Origin: JASHVB01 sp963762885 | GTDB lineage: Bacteria > Pseudomonadota > Alphaproteobacteria > Acetobacterales > Acetobacteraceae | Assembly (NCBI GenBank): GCA_963762885.1 | Contig: CAVXNH010000109.1 | Coordinates: 1 to 64,000 of the forward strand | Length of the DNA: 64,000 nucleotides | Reading direction: 5' to 3' | Part shown: positions 18,764 through 27,241 of the stretch, one piece after another | Layout: every line of letters begins with the position of its first letter | Numbering within the stretch: position 1 is the stretch's first letter | Notes under the pieces: model-generated | Database searches by the model: none | What the model was told of the DNA's origin: nothing | Seen by the model: the letters and a program-made list of their open reading frames with translations, nothing else | Program-made: the position numbers and the translations under genes

Positions 18764-19719
18764 ACAAGGTGGCCAGTCCGGAAAGTATCAGTGCCAGCGA
18801 GGACGGTTCGGGGGCGCTTGCCACGTAGGCGAAGTCCACCGGGGCGAGGGGATCCGTGTTGCCGGTGTCGCCAGTGAGTTGGCCCGCTGCGTCGTAGACG
18901 AACGTGGTGACGCGGCCGAGCGGATCCTTCTCCAATTCCAGCACACCGTTGTCGTAGGTGTAGGTTGTGCGCGTGCGGAGTGGACTGATCACGTCGGTGA
19001 GTTGATTGTCGGCGTCGTAGACGTAGGTGGTTATCGCGCGCAGCGGATCGATGACCTCGGTGATCTCGCCGTCAGCATCGTACACGTTACGTTGTGACCG
19101 CCCCGTGCGCGCCGGTTTCGACGACGTCTCCCGAGCTGTAGTCGAAGGTGTAGGTAGTACCTGCCACTCTCTCGCTGAGCAGGTTGCCGTTCGCATCGTA
19201 ACTGTAGGTGGTCACCAGATGGCCCGGCAGGGTCTCGCTGGTGAGCAGGTTGCTGCCGCCGTCGTAGGTGTATGTCGTGATGAGGCGGGCGGGGCTGGAC
19301 GACGAGGCCAGCCGGCCGCCTTCGTAGTCGTAGGTCAGCGTGGTCCTGCCGAGCGAGTTGTTCTCGCTGGGTAACTGGCCGACGCTGTCATAGGTGTATG
19401 TGGTGGTGCCCCTCGGCGCGCCAAGCGGCACCAACGGCGTCACCTGGCCGGTGAGGCTCAGCAGGGCGTCTCCGCCTGGGAGGACGATGCAGCTTACCGA
19501 GCCGTCCGCCTCGATGACGGTCGTCCCGTCGGGGCTTTCCAGCACGACGCCACTGGCGCTGCACGGGCCTGCGAAGGCTGGGGCATGCAGGGCGGCAAGC
19601 GACAGCACGCCGCTACCGATCGACAAGCCCAGGCGTGTGGCTCGGCCAGGCGCCACGCCGGCGCTTCGTGGCGCCGAGGCGGCCTGGTTCTGCCGTGGTG
19701 GGTCATCATGATCCAGCAT
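18714..19719 (-). CDS. secreted YD-repeat protein with PEP-CTERM tail, one frameshift
   Basis: About 334 residues read from the ATG at 19719, after correcting one extra A near 19089. A signal peptide (RLGLSIGSGVLSLAALHAPA) ends near residue 50. About nine YD repeats follow with cores such as TTYTYDSVGQL, TTYSYDANGNL and TTYVYDADNQLTD, as in Rhs/Tc proteins. The end carries a PEP-CTERM motif, APEPSSLALILSGLATLL, then a basic tail. That tail is encoded by the family A repeat. PEP-CTERM tails direct exosortase-dependent surface sorting in the known family. It is paralogous to its neighbour at 19919-20891. No toxin domain is visible. Confidence 0.82.
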
Positions 19720-19918
19720 GGCTCTTAACTCCCCTGGGCGATCCGGGTGGCGTCTTGGCGATGCTGACGCATTGTTGGATAGCCGCAGTTTATATCAGGC
19801 AATAATTATGCCGCCCCTTGGAATCGTTTTGGCGCAACAGGTTGATGCGTGCCGGCTGCGGGGACTGTAAAGAATCTCGACATGGAGGCCGGGATGCGGA
19901 CCTCCGTGGTGAGCTGCG

Positions 19919-20891
19919 TCAGCGTTTGCGGCTGCAGCGCAGGCCAACCCAGCCGGCCAGCCCGGACAGGAACAGCGCCAGCGTGGACGGTTCGGGAACG
20001 TTCGCCGCATAGCCGAAGGCCACGACGTGGTCGTAGTTGCCGTCGTCGTTGAGGGTCTGGTTCTGGGTGTCGTAGGTGTAGGTGGTGGTGTTCCCCGCCG
20101 GGTCGGTTGAAGAGCTTAAGAGGCCGGCGGTGTAGTCGTAGGTGTAGGTGGTGCCCATCGGGTCGGTGATGCTGGTCAACGGGCCGCCATCGTAGGTGTA
20201 GGTCGTCACCCGGCCCCGCCAGTCCTCGGTCGTGATGTCGTTGCGGGTGTCGTAGGTGTAGGTGGTCACGTGACCGTTCGAGTCGTTCGCGACCACCATC
20301 CCAGAGTCGTACGTGTAGGTGGTCGTGCGGCCGGGTTGTATTTCATCGGTCAGTCGACCCCCGGAATCGTATTGGAAGGTCGTCACGCTGCCGTTCGGCT
20401 GGGTGACCTGGGTCAGCTTCGCCGCCGCCAGCCCCGTATTGGTAGGTGTACATCGTCACTCTGCCCGGAGCGTCGGTGGCGATGGTCGGCTGGCCGGCAA
20501 AGTCGTACGTTATCGTCGTGGTGTTGGCTGTGTCGGTCACGCTGGGCAATCGGCCCTGGGAGTCATAGGTGTAGGTCGTCAGGCCCGTCGGTGTACCCAG
20601 CGGCACGAATGGCGTCACCTGGCCGGAAGGGCTGAGCAAGGCATCGCCGCCTGGAAGGACGAGGCAGCTAACCGCGCCGTCCGGGTTGATGACGGTCGCG
20701 CCGAACGGACCTTCCTGCACGACGCCGTCGCCGCATGACTGCGCCAGGGCCGGCGATTGCAGGGCAGCGAGCGACAGGACGCCGGTACCGATCGACAGGC
20801 CGAGCCGTGTGGTTCGGCCGTGGGTTGCGGCAACCCCTGGCCGCAAGGCGGCGGCTTCGTTCCGGCGTGGTCGGTCGTCATGATTTTGCAT
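19919..20891 (-). CDS. secreted YD-repeat protein with PEP-CTERM tail (paralogue), one frameshift
   Basis: About 323 residues from the ATG at 20891, after correcting one base near 20428. The N-terminus matches the downstream paralogue: RLGLSIGTGVLSLAALQSPA as signal peptide, then a conserved VSCLVLPGGDALLSPSGQVT block. About nine YD repeats follow (TTYTYDSQGRL, TTFQYDSGGRLTDE, TTYTYDTRNDITTE and others). It ends NVPEPSTLALFLSGLAGWVG and a short basic CSRKR, a standard PEP-CTERM signal. Inferred to be a surface or matrix protein. The tandem arrangement suggests a recent duplication. Confidence 0.82.
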
Positions 20892-21080
20892 GGCGTCTCG
20901 CTCCGGATTTCGCGCCTTGTCTGGCGTGCTGTGTTGTTGCCTGAGACTTTCCCGTGACCGTGGAAAGTGCGTGAAGCAATCTTCATGCCGCGAAGCGGAT
21001 TTGCATTCCGTCAATAGCTTGTGGCGCGGCTGGCGAAGCGCCTGTAAAGATTCCTGACACACCGCGTGACCGGAGGCGGG

Positions 21081-22604
21081 ATGCCGCGCCCCAGGCTTTC
21101 GATGTGCATGATCGCTCGGAACTCGGCCCGCACCCTGCGCGCCGCGCTGGACAGCATCCGGCCGTTTGTGGACGAGATGGTGTTGGTCGATACCGGCTCG
21201 GTCGACGATACGCCCGCCATCGCGGCGGCCTGCGGCGCCCGGGTCGAGCAGTTTCCCTGGTGTGACGACTTTGCCGCGGCGCGGAATGAGTCGTTGCGGC
21301 TGGCCGCGGGCAAGTGGCTCTTCTGGATGGACAGTGACGACACGATCGACGCCGCGAACGGCCGGGCGCTGCGGGCGCTGGCCGACGCGGCGCATCCTCC
21401 TGGTGTGCTTGGCTTCATCATCCAGGTCGCGTGTCCGGCGGGGGATGACGAGCCGGACGGGCACGGGTCGGCGGTGGTGGTGGATCACGTCAAGCTGGTG
21501 CGCAACGATCCTCGGCTGCGCTTCACCGGCCGCATCCACGAACAGATCCTGCCGGCGATCCGCCGCGCGGGCGGCGAGGTGCGCTGGACCTACATCGCCG
21601 TGCGGCACTCGGGCGCCGATTATTCTGCCGAGGGGCGGCGGCGAAAGTGGGAGCGCGACCTGCGCTTGCTGCGGCTGGAACTGGCGGAACACCCGGACGA
21701 CAGCTTCGCGCTGTTCAATCTCGGGATGACGTTGCTGGATGCCGGCGACGCCGAGGCCGCGTTGCTGCAACTTTGCCGCAGCCTGGTGCTGAGCGAGCCG
21801 GGCAAGTCGCATGTGCGCAAGGTCCATGCGCTGCTGGCACAGGCCTACGCGGCGCTGGGCCGGCGGGAGACGGCGCTGAAGACCTGCACGCGCGGGCTGG
21901 CGGCGTTCCCCGACGACCGGGAGCTGCTGTTCCGCCGTGGTGTGCTGGCGCAGCTTCTGGGGCGGCCGGCGGAGGCGGAGGCGGCGTTCCGGGCAGTGCT
22001 GGCGCCGCAGGCGGGGCGGCATTTGTCCAGCGTCGATGTCGGAATGTTCGGCGTGAAGGCGTGGCACAACCTGGCGATGCTGTACGCGGGTGCCGGGCGC
22101 CCGGACGCGGCGGCGCAGGCCTGGCTGGCGGTGCTGAAGCATGATCCCGGCAGCCTGACGGCGTGGTGGGGGTTGCTGGGTGCCGCATGCTCTGCGCCCG
22201 TGCCGCTGCCCGATGTGCCGGAGGGCGCGCGGTACGCCGAGCTGCGGCTGGCGGCGCCGGCGTGTGAGGCGGTGCGCGCGGGCCGGACGGCGGAGGCGCT
22301 GGATTTGTTCGAGGCTGTGCTCGGCGGCGACGGCGTTTCGGTGGCGTTGCGCGATCTGGCGTGCCGGGTGGCGTTCCGCTGTGGGGCGTGGGCGCAGGCG
22401 GAGCGTTGGTTGGAGGGGTTGGTCGAGGTGACGCCGGACAATGCGGCGGCGTGGTTCAACCTGGCGGTCGCCCGGTTCGAGCGTGGGGGATACGCAGGCG
22501 CGGTGGAGGCAGTCCGCCGGTCGCTGGCGCTGCGGCCGGGATATCGCGAGGCGGAACGGTTGCTGGGGGATGCAACGGGGCGGTTGGCGGGGGAGGGGGG
22601 CTGA
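21081..22604 (+). CDS. family 2 glycosyltransferase with TPR repeats
   Basis: About 507 residues. The GT-A catalytic part spans roughly residues 1-200: LSMCMIARNSARTLRAALDS, VLVDTGSVDDTPAIAAACGA, then the metal-binding WMDSDDTID (DxD-type). The second half is helical TPR repeats (FALFNLGMTLLDAGDAEAAL, AWHNLAMLYAGAGRPDAAAQ). The start ATG at 21081 is preferred over a GTG at 21066 because GGAGG lies about 5 bases upstream. It is divergent from the YD-repeat genes and may modify a surface polymer or protein, but no acceptor can be identified. Confidence 0.85.
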   Translation: MPRPRLSMCMIARNSARTLRAALDSIRPFVDEMVLVDTGSVDDTPAIAAACGARVEQFPWCDDFAAARNESLRLAAGKWLFWMDSDDTIDAANGRALRALADAAHPPGVLGFIIQVACPAGDDEPDGHGSAVVVDHVKLVRNDPRLRFTGRIHEQILPAIRRAGGEVRWTYIAVRHSGADYSAEGRRRKWERDLRLLRLELAEHPDDSFALFNLGMTLLDAGDAEAALLQLCRSLVLSEPGKSHVRKVHALLAQAYAALGRRETALKTCTRGLAAFPDDRELLFRRGVLAQLLGRPAEAEAAFRAVLAPQAGRHLSSVDVGMFGVKAWHNLAMLYAGAGRPDAAAQAWLAVLKHDPGSLTAWWGLLGAACSAPVPLPDVPEGARYAELRLAAPACEAVRAGRTAEALDLFEAVLGGDGVSVALRDLACRVAFRCGAWAQAERWLEGLVEVTPDNAAAWFNLAVARFERGGYAGAVEAVRRSLALRPGYREAERLLGDATGRLAGEGG

Positions 22605-22644
22605 CGGACCGATTGGACTGCACCCCTGAACTGAGTACCGGAAT

Positions 22645-22680
22645 GAGCCACACTGTTCCCCTCCCCGAACAGTGTGGCTC
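22645..22680 (+). repeat. perfect 14-bp hairpin after the glycosyltransferase gene
   Basis: Arms gagccacactgttc and gaacagtgtggctc enclose an 8-base C-rich loop, 40 bases after the stop of the upstream gene. There is no T tract, so a factor-independent terminator is uncertain. It could be a relic end of an insertion sequence or an mRNA-stabilising hairpin. Confidence 0.5.
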
Positions 22681-22996
22681 GAACAGTCGTTGGCGTCGGC
22701 CAGGGGGTTCCGACGCCTTTGCGGCGAGGCTGGCGTGTTCACCGTCGGCGGGGGCTGCCCGGCCGACCCAGGCCTGACGGGCGCGGACGGTTCGCAAGGT
22801 CAGTCTCATCGCCATCTCAGAATCTCGTTTCAGTCTCACATTGCGCGGCTAAGATACGAAGTCGCAGAACAATTGACTCGCTGGCTGTATTGCGAGGACC
22901 GCCCCAACCGGCATGGCCGGGCTTGCTTCAGGTCGAGCGGTTCCGATGCATCGGCCTCTGGCTTGCGCGTTGTGTTCGGGGACCCTTGTGGCAAGG

Positions 22997-23204
22997 TGCG
23001 GCACGCAAGGAAGCAAGCAAGAAATTGGAACCGCAGATGCACGCAGATGCACGCGGATGGGACATAGCCCATCGCAACGGCGTGGCTGCCCAAGGACGTT
23101 TGTAGTGTTCCGTCTGTGAACGAGCCTGCCGAACGCTGGCCTATCCGCGTGCATCTGCGTGCATCTGCGGTTGCAAATTTCTTGCTGTGCGGCGTGCCGC
23201 ACGG
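22997..23204 (+). repeat. large imperfect palindrome with arms of about 60 bases
   Basis: The left arm (about 22997-23058) contains gcaagaaatt, ggaaccgcagatgc and two copies of acgcagatgcacgc. The right arm (about 23143-23204) is its reverse complement with several mismatches, reading gcgtgcatctgcgtgcatct then gcggttgcaaatttcttgc. Sequences of the ccgcagatgcacgcagatg type are recurrent intergenic palindromes in other bacteria. Only one copy was seen in this window. Confidence 0.75.
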
Positions 23205-23323
23205 TTCCGCCTGGAAGCGATACGGTATGGCACCCCACCTTCCCGCGCCAGCACGAATCAGTGCAGCGGGACCGGCCATGGCGCGGCCCCGTGCATCAGG
23301 TTCGGACACTGTGAGCGCAGCGT

Positions 23324-24202
23324 TCAGGGCGGGCCGGTCGCAGCCTCCGCGACTGGCACGCTCGGCGTCGCAACGGAGGCAGGCGCACCCGGTTCCGGGA
23401 CTGGACGAAATGGATCGACCGGCGGCTCGCCAATGAGAAAGCCCAGCACCCGCCGGATACCCTCCCTGGTTTCCTCCGGCTGCCCCAGGTTCGGGTGCTT
23501 CCAAAGTTCCTCGTCGAACTGCTTCTCCCGCCGCCGCATTTCCACGACCACGTTGCTGACGCTGCCGCGATACCAGCGGATCGCCATGAACACCCGGTCC
23601 CAGAACATGCCCTCGCACAGGCTGGGGGAGACGCCGAGTTCGCGACAGATATCGGCGATGCTCTGGCCGATGGGGCGGCGGCACACCTCGGCGTCGAATT
23701 GCGCCATGCTGGGCAGGGTGTCGAGCGAGAGCGCCTCCTCCTTGAGGCTGCGACGGACAGGGCCTGGCGCGGGTTGTTGCGCCGGCGGCGCCTCGGCCGG
23801 TTGCGGTCCCGCGGCCTCGGTGGTGGCCGGTTCCGCCTGCGGGGCGGCGGGTTCCGCTTCGCGCTTGGCACGCACGCGCCGCGCCAGGAACGCCAGGTCC
23901 CGGCCGCGAGCGGCGCGCCGCAACAGCATGCGCTCCAGCGCGGCGGCCCGCATGATGCCGCGCTGGATGTTAGCCAACATGACCGGCAGGGAGGCCGTGC
24001 CGAAGAACTGCGCGATGGTGGCGAAGCCGCGCCAGATGGCGCGATGCTCGATGGTCTCGGCGGGGTGACGGCCGTATTCGGCAAGGATCGCGACGATGGA
24101 GAGGATGGCCGCGATGCCCTCGGGCACGGGCTTGCCGGGCCGATCCTTTGGCGGATCGGGCAGGGTGGCAAGGTCGGCAGTGAGGGTCGTTGCGGCGCTC
24201 AT
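23324..24202 (-). CDS. uncharacterised 292-residue protein
   Basis: I do not recognise this family. The frame is long, uninterrupted and has normal GC-rich codon use. The N-terminal 100 residues are mostly helical (GIAAILSIVAILAEYGRHPA), and a Pro/Ala/Glu-rich linker follows near residues 110-150. A C-terminal part then contains SIADICRELGVSPSLCEGM, which resembles a helix-turn-helix. It might be a DNA-binding or phage-terminase-like small protein, but that is a guess. The start ATG at 24202 is followed by a typical MSAATTLTADLATL leader. Confidence 0.6.
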   Translation of the reverse strand: MSAATTLTADLATLPDPPKDRPGKPVPEGIAAILSIVAILAEYGRHPAETIEHRAIWRGFATIAQFFGTASLPVMLANIQRGIMRAAALERMLLRRAARGRDLAFLARRVRAKREAEPAAPQAEPATTEAAGPQPAEAPPAQQPAPGPVRRSLKEEALSLDTLPSMAQFDAEVCRRPIGQSIADICRELGVSPSLCEGMFWDRVFMAIRWYRGSVSNVVVEMRRREKQFDEELWKHPNLGQPEETREGIRRVLGFLIGEPPVDPFRPVPEPGAPASVATPSVPVAEAATGPP

Positions 24203-24542
24203 GCCAGTTACTATAGTTAACTGACAGGGCTGGAAGTCAAGAAAATTTTCCGCGCGACCGAGGAACGAGAGAGCCGACCCCCAAACCTGAAGTCATGCTC
24301 AGTGGGCAGGGAGCGACACAACGCAGCGGCGGAGACCATACATAGAGAGCTATGCATCTCATGCATGACAAAGGACGTTGGACTAAACCGCTTCGCGGTA
24401 GTTCTTTGATACGGTCTACATACCCTCATTTTGAGAAGGTCGTTTGGTAGCAACGACCGACCAGCTCTTCCTGGCCTGACGACTCCATCGCGGCACGATA
24501 CGGCGGCGCCATGTAGCGCTGTCCGTCTCACAGGAGTTGTCG

Positions 24543-25415
24543 ATGAGCCCACTTCGCCGCCGTATGATCGAGGACATGCAAATCCGCAACCTGACCCTAA
24601 ACACGCAACGCGTGTATGTTGAGCAGGTCGTTCGGTTCGCCCGCCACTTTCGCAAGTCACCGGACCATCTCGGGCCAGCCGAGATCAGGACCTACCTGCT
24701 CCATCTCGTCAACGAAAGGCGTCTTGCAGCCAGTTCGATCATCGTCGCAGTCTCCGCATTGCGGTTCCTTTATACGGTCACCCTCAAGCGCCCCTGGGTT
24801 GTCGAGAACGACATCCCGGCTGGCAAGCAAGCAAAGAAGCTGCCCGTCGTGCTGAGCCAGGACGAGGTGGCACGCTTCCTGGCTGCGGTCGAGAATCTGA
24901 AGCACCGCGTGATCCTGACCGTCTGCTACGCAACTGGCCTGCGGATCTCCGAAGCCGTCCGGCTCACGCCCAGTGCCATCGACAGCAAGCGTATGGTCAT
25001 CCGGGTCGAGCAGGGCAAGGGCCGGAAAGACCGCTATGTGATGCTGCCGCCCAGACTTCTCGATATCCTCAGGGACTATTGGCAGCGTACCCATCCGGGA
25101 GCGTGGCTGTTTCCGGGTGACCGGCCTGACCGGCCGGTCTGTCCGCTCACCATCAACCGCACCTGCCGGGAGGTGCGATCGCAGTGCGGGATCGGCAAAC
25201 CGGTCGGGCCGCATTCCCTGCGGCATGCCTTCGCCGTCCACCTGCTGGAAGCGGGCACCGATCTGCGCACCATCCAGCTACTGCTCGGCCATCGCAATCT
25301 GGGCACCACGGCTCAGTATCTGCTGATCGCCACCAGCAAGGTGTGCGCGACCGTCAGTCCACTGGAATCGCTGCACGCCATCCCGCCAACCACGCCGGAC
25401 CTTGTGCCCGCCTGA
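24543..25415 (+). CDS. tyrosine recombinase (XerC/D-like) of the IS91-type element
   Basis: About 290 residues with an N-terminal SAM-like domain (NTQRVYVEQVVRFARHF) and a catalytic domain. The active-site set is visible: Arg in ATGLRISEAVRL, Lys near QGKGRKDRYV, the His-x-x-Arg box HSLRHAFAVHLL, His/Gly in LLLGHRNLGT and the nucleophile Tyr in TTAQYLLI. The ATG at 24543 is preferred over a TTG at 24537 because an acaggag site lies just upstream. It is 12 bases from the transposase gene, so likely co-expressed. Some IS91-like elements carry such an accessory recombinase. Confidence 0.9.
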   Translation: MSPLRRRMIEDMQIRNLTLNTQRVYVEQVVRFARHFRKSPDHLGPAEIRTYLLHLVNERRLAASSIIVAVSALRFLYTVTLKRPWVVENDIPAGKQAKKLPVVLSQDEVARFLAAVENLKHRVILTVCYATGLRISEAVRLTPSAIDSKRMVIRVEQGKGRKDRYVMLPPRLLDILRDYWQRTHPGAWLFPGDRPDRPVCPLTINRTCREVRSQCGIGKPVGPHSLRHAFAVHLLEAGTDLRTIQLLLGHRNLGTTAQYLLIATSKVCATVSPLESLHAIPPTTPDLVPA

Positions 25416-25427
25416 AGCACGGCTTCC

Positions 25428-26624
25428 GTGGCCCGCGAGGGGCTGGAAGTGGCGGATGTGTTCCGCCACTTCGGCCAGGCTTTCCGCGACCAGCATGGCG
25501 CGTCGCTGTCCGCAGCACGGCGGCGCGCCATGGTCGCGATCGAGAGTTGCCGCACCGCCGCGCTCGGCGGTCACGTCGAGCGTTGCGGCGATTGCGGTCA
25601 TCAACGCGTCTCGTACAACTCGTGCAGAAATCGCAACTGCCCTAAGTGTCAGGGTCTCGCACGGGCCCAATGGCTTGCAGACCGTCAGGCCGAACTGCTC
25701 GACGTGCCCTACTTCCACGTCGTGTTCACCGTCCCGGACCTGGTCGCTTCCATCGCATTCCAGAACCAGACCGTGGTCTACGACATCCTGTTCCGGGCCG
25801 CGTCGGAGACGCTGCACAGGATCGCCGCCGACCCGCAGCATCTCGGTGCGGAGATCGGCTTCCTGGGCGTGCTGCACACCTGGGGGCAGAACCTGCAACA
25901 CCACCCCCATTTGCACTTTCTTGTTCCAGGCGGCGGAATCGCACCGGACGGCGAGAGCTGGATCGCCTGCCGGCCGGGATTCTTCCTGCCGGTCCCGGTG
26001 TTGTCACGGATGTTCCGGGGCTTGTTCCTGCACTATCTGGAGAAGGCGTTCGCCGCCGGTGCGCTGAACTTCTTCTCCGCGTATCGCTACCTCCATGAGC
26101 CCGCTGCGTTCCGGCGCTACCTGACGCCGGTTTGGAACACCGAGTGGGTGGTCTACGCGAAGCGGCCCTTCGCCGGGCCGGCACAGGTTCTCGACTATGT
26201 CGGGCGGTACACGCACCGTGTTGCCATCTCCAACAACCGCCTGGTGTCCTTGGATGGCGGCAAGATCCGCTTCCGCTGGAAGGACTACCGGGATGGCAAC
26301 CGGCAGAAGACGATGACCCTGGACGGCGGGGAGTTCATCCGCCGCTTCCTGATCCATGTGCTACCAGATGGGTTCCACCGCATCCGGTACTACGGCTTCC
26401 TCGGCAACTGCCACCGTGCGCGAAAGCTGGCGCACTGTCGGGATCTGCTCGCGATGGCACCGGCTGGACCGGCGGCTGATCCGCCCGCTGACTATCGCGA
26501 TCGCCATGAGGCACTGACCGGACGTTCCTTGCGGGCGTGCCCGCACTGCCACACCGGCATAATGGTAGTGGTCGGCTGCATTACGCGGCCAATGGTCTGC
26601 CAGCCGGTACCGGACACATCATGA
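25428..26624 (+). CDS. IS91-family rolling-circle transposase
   Basis: A 398-residue protein with the family layout. An N-terminal zinc-finger region (CGDCG, then CRNRNCPKCQ at about residues 58-76) precedes a replication-initiator fold with the HUH-type motif HHPHLHFLVPGGG. Then YVGRYTHRVAISNNRL supplies the tyrosine region. The C-terminus has a second cysteine pair (CPHCH). It starts at a GTG-like codon at 25428 close after the recombinase stop. The gene appears intact, so the element could be active. Confidence 0.9.
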   Translation: MAREGLEVADVFRHFGQAFRDQHGASLSAARRRAMVAIESCRTAALGGHVERCGDCGHQRVSYNSCRNRNCPKCQGLARAQWLADRQAELLDVPYFHVVFTVPDLVASIAFQNQTVVYDILFRAASETLHRIAADPQHLGAEIGFLGVLHTWGQNLQHHPHLHFLVPGGGIAPDGESWIACRPGFFLPVPVLSRMFRGLFLHYLEKAFAAGALNFFSAYRYLHEPAAFRRYLTPVWNTEWVVYAKRPFAGPAQVLDYVGRYTHRVAISNNRLVSLDGGKIRFRWKDYRDGNRQKTMTLDGGEFIRRFLIHVLPDGFHRIRYYGFLGNCHRARKLAHCRDLLAMAPAGPAADPPADYRDRHEALTGRSLRACPHCHTGIMVVVGCITRPMVCQPVPDTS

Positions 26625-26896
26625 CGCCAGATGGACGACCCAACTGCGCCGAACCGAACCACCCGCCAGACCGCAGTGGGGATGCTGTGGCCGCGAGCGC
26701 CTCGAACCTGTCCCCGGGCGCGCTTGAACAGGCGTCAAATGGTCAGACCCGGTCTGCCTCGGTCGCCCGAAGGCTTGGCTGGCGCAGCCAATGGCGTCAA
26801 AGCACCAACTCGAATGCCCCAATGGCGATCCGGCAAAGGAACCGGCCGCATTCAACGCCCATAGCCCCGACGGCGGGGGGAGCGGTTTAGTCCAAC

Positions 26897-27241
26897 CCGT
26901 TTTTCGCTCACCGGCGCGGCCCCCAGCTTGGGTGCCCACCGGGAAGGCTCGTGCGCCGCGCCGCCAAGCAAAAAACGCTGTACGTTATCATGCGTGATAT
27001 CCAGAGCGCGGGGAAAGGTTCACTTCCATGCGCAACGCTTTCCGCCCGGACCTCAACGCCCTCGCGTAGAAGCACACCGCGTCGATCCAGAGATCGCGAT
27101 GGCCGTCCGCCGGATATCGGCCCATCGGCGATGTTGAGCGAAGGGCGGCACTAGACGGCAAGCCGCAGGCTTTCCGGGACTTGGCCGATATGCTGCAATT
27201 GTCATGTCGTCGGCTGACCTCCCAACGAGCCGGAAGCAACC
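26897..27241. other. gap between the IS91-type element and a regulator gene
   Basis: About 345 bases with no recognisable gene. I see only short frames lacking motifs and no clear hairpin. It probably holds the promoter of the regulator that starts at 27242. Confidence 0.5.

Larger units (their letters stand above)
22605..23323. other. non-coding stretch with two inverted repeats
   Basis: No convincing gene is present in this 719-base gap. It holds the 22645-22680 hairpin and the 22997-23204 palindrome, each listed separately. Open frames on both strands here have no recognisable domain or ribosome-binding site and are treated as chance. Confidence 0.6.
24377..26896 (+). mobile_element. IS91-type element with tyrosine recombinase, bounded by a 16-bp inverted repeat
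   Basis: Two adjacent plus-strand genes encode a tyrosine recombinase and an IS91-like rolling-circle transposase. The sequence gttggactaaaccgct at 24377-24392 recurs inverted as agcggtttagtccaac at 26881-26896, giving a candidate element of 2520 bases. No flanking duplication is evident, consistent with IS91-type transposition. Boundaries are inferred from the inverted repeat alone. Confidence 0.65.

Noticed and set aside
18900..20600. Many copies of gtcgtaggtgtaggt-like sequence suggesting a tandem DNA repeat array
   Set aside because: They are the reverse complement of codons for the TTYTYD motif in the YD-repeat genes.
20343..22742. A very long open frame on the minus strand
   Set aside because: Most of it is the antisense shadow of the plus-strand glycosyltransferase-TPR gene. 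Only the last part, from 20891 down, carries the real YD-repeat protein with its signal peptide.
22456..22839. A minus-strand frame reading through the hairpin at 22645 that might be a transposase fragment
   Set aside because: No transposase motif, zinc finger or ribosome-binding site could be seen.
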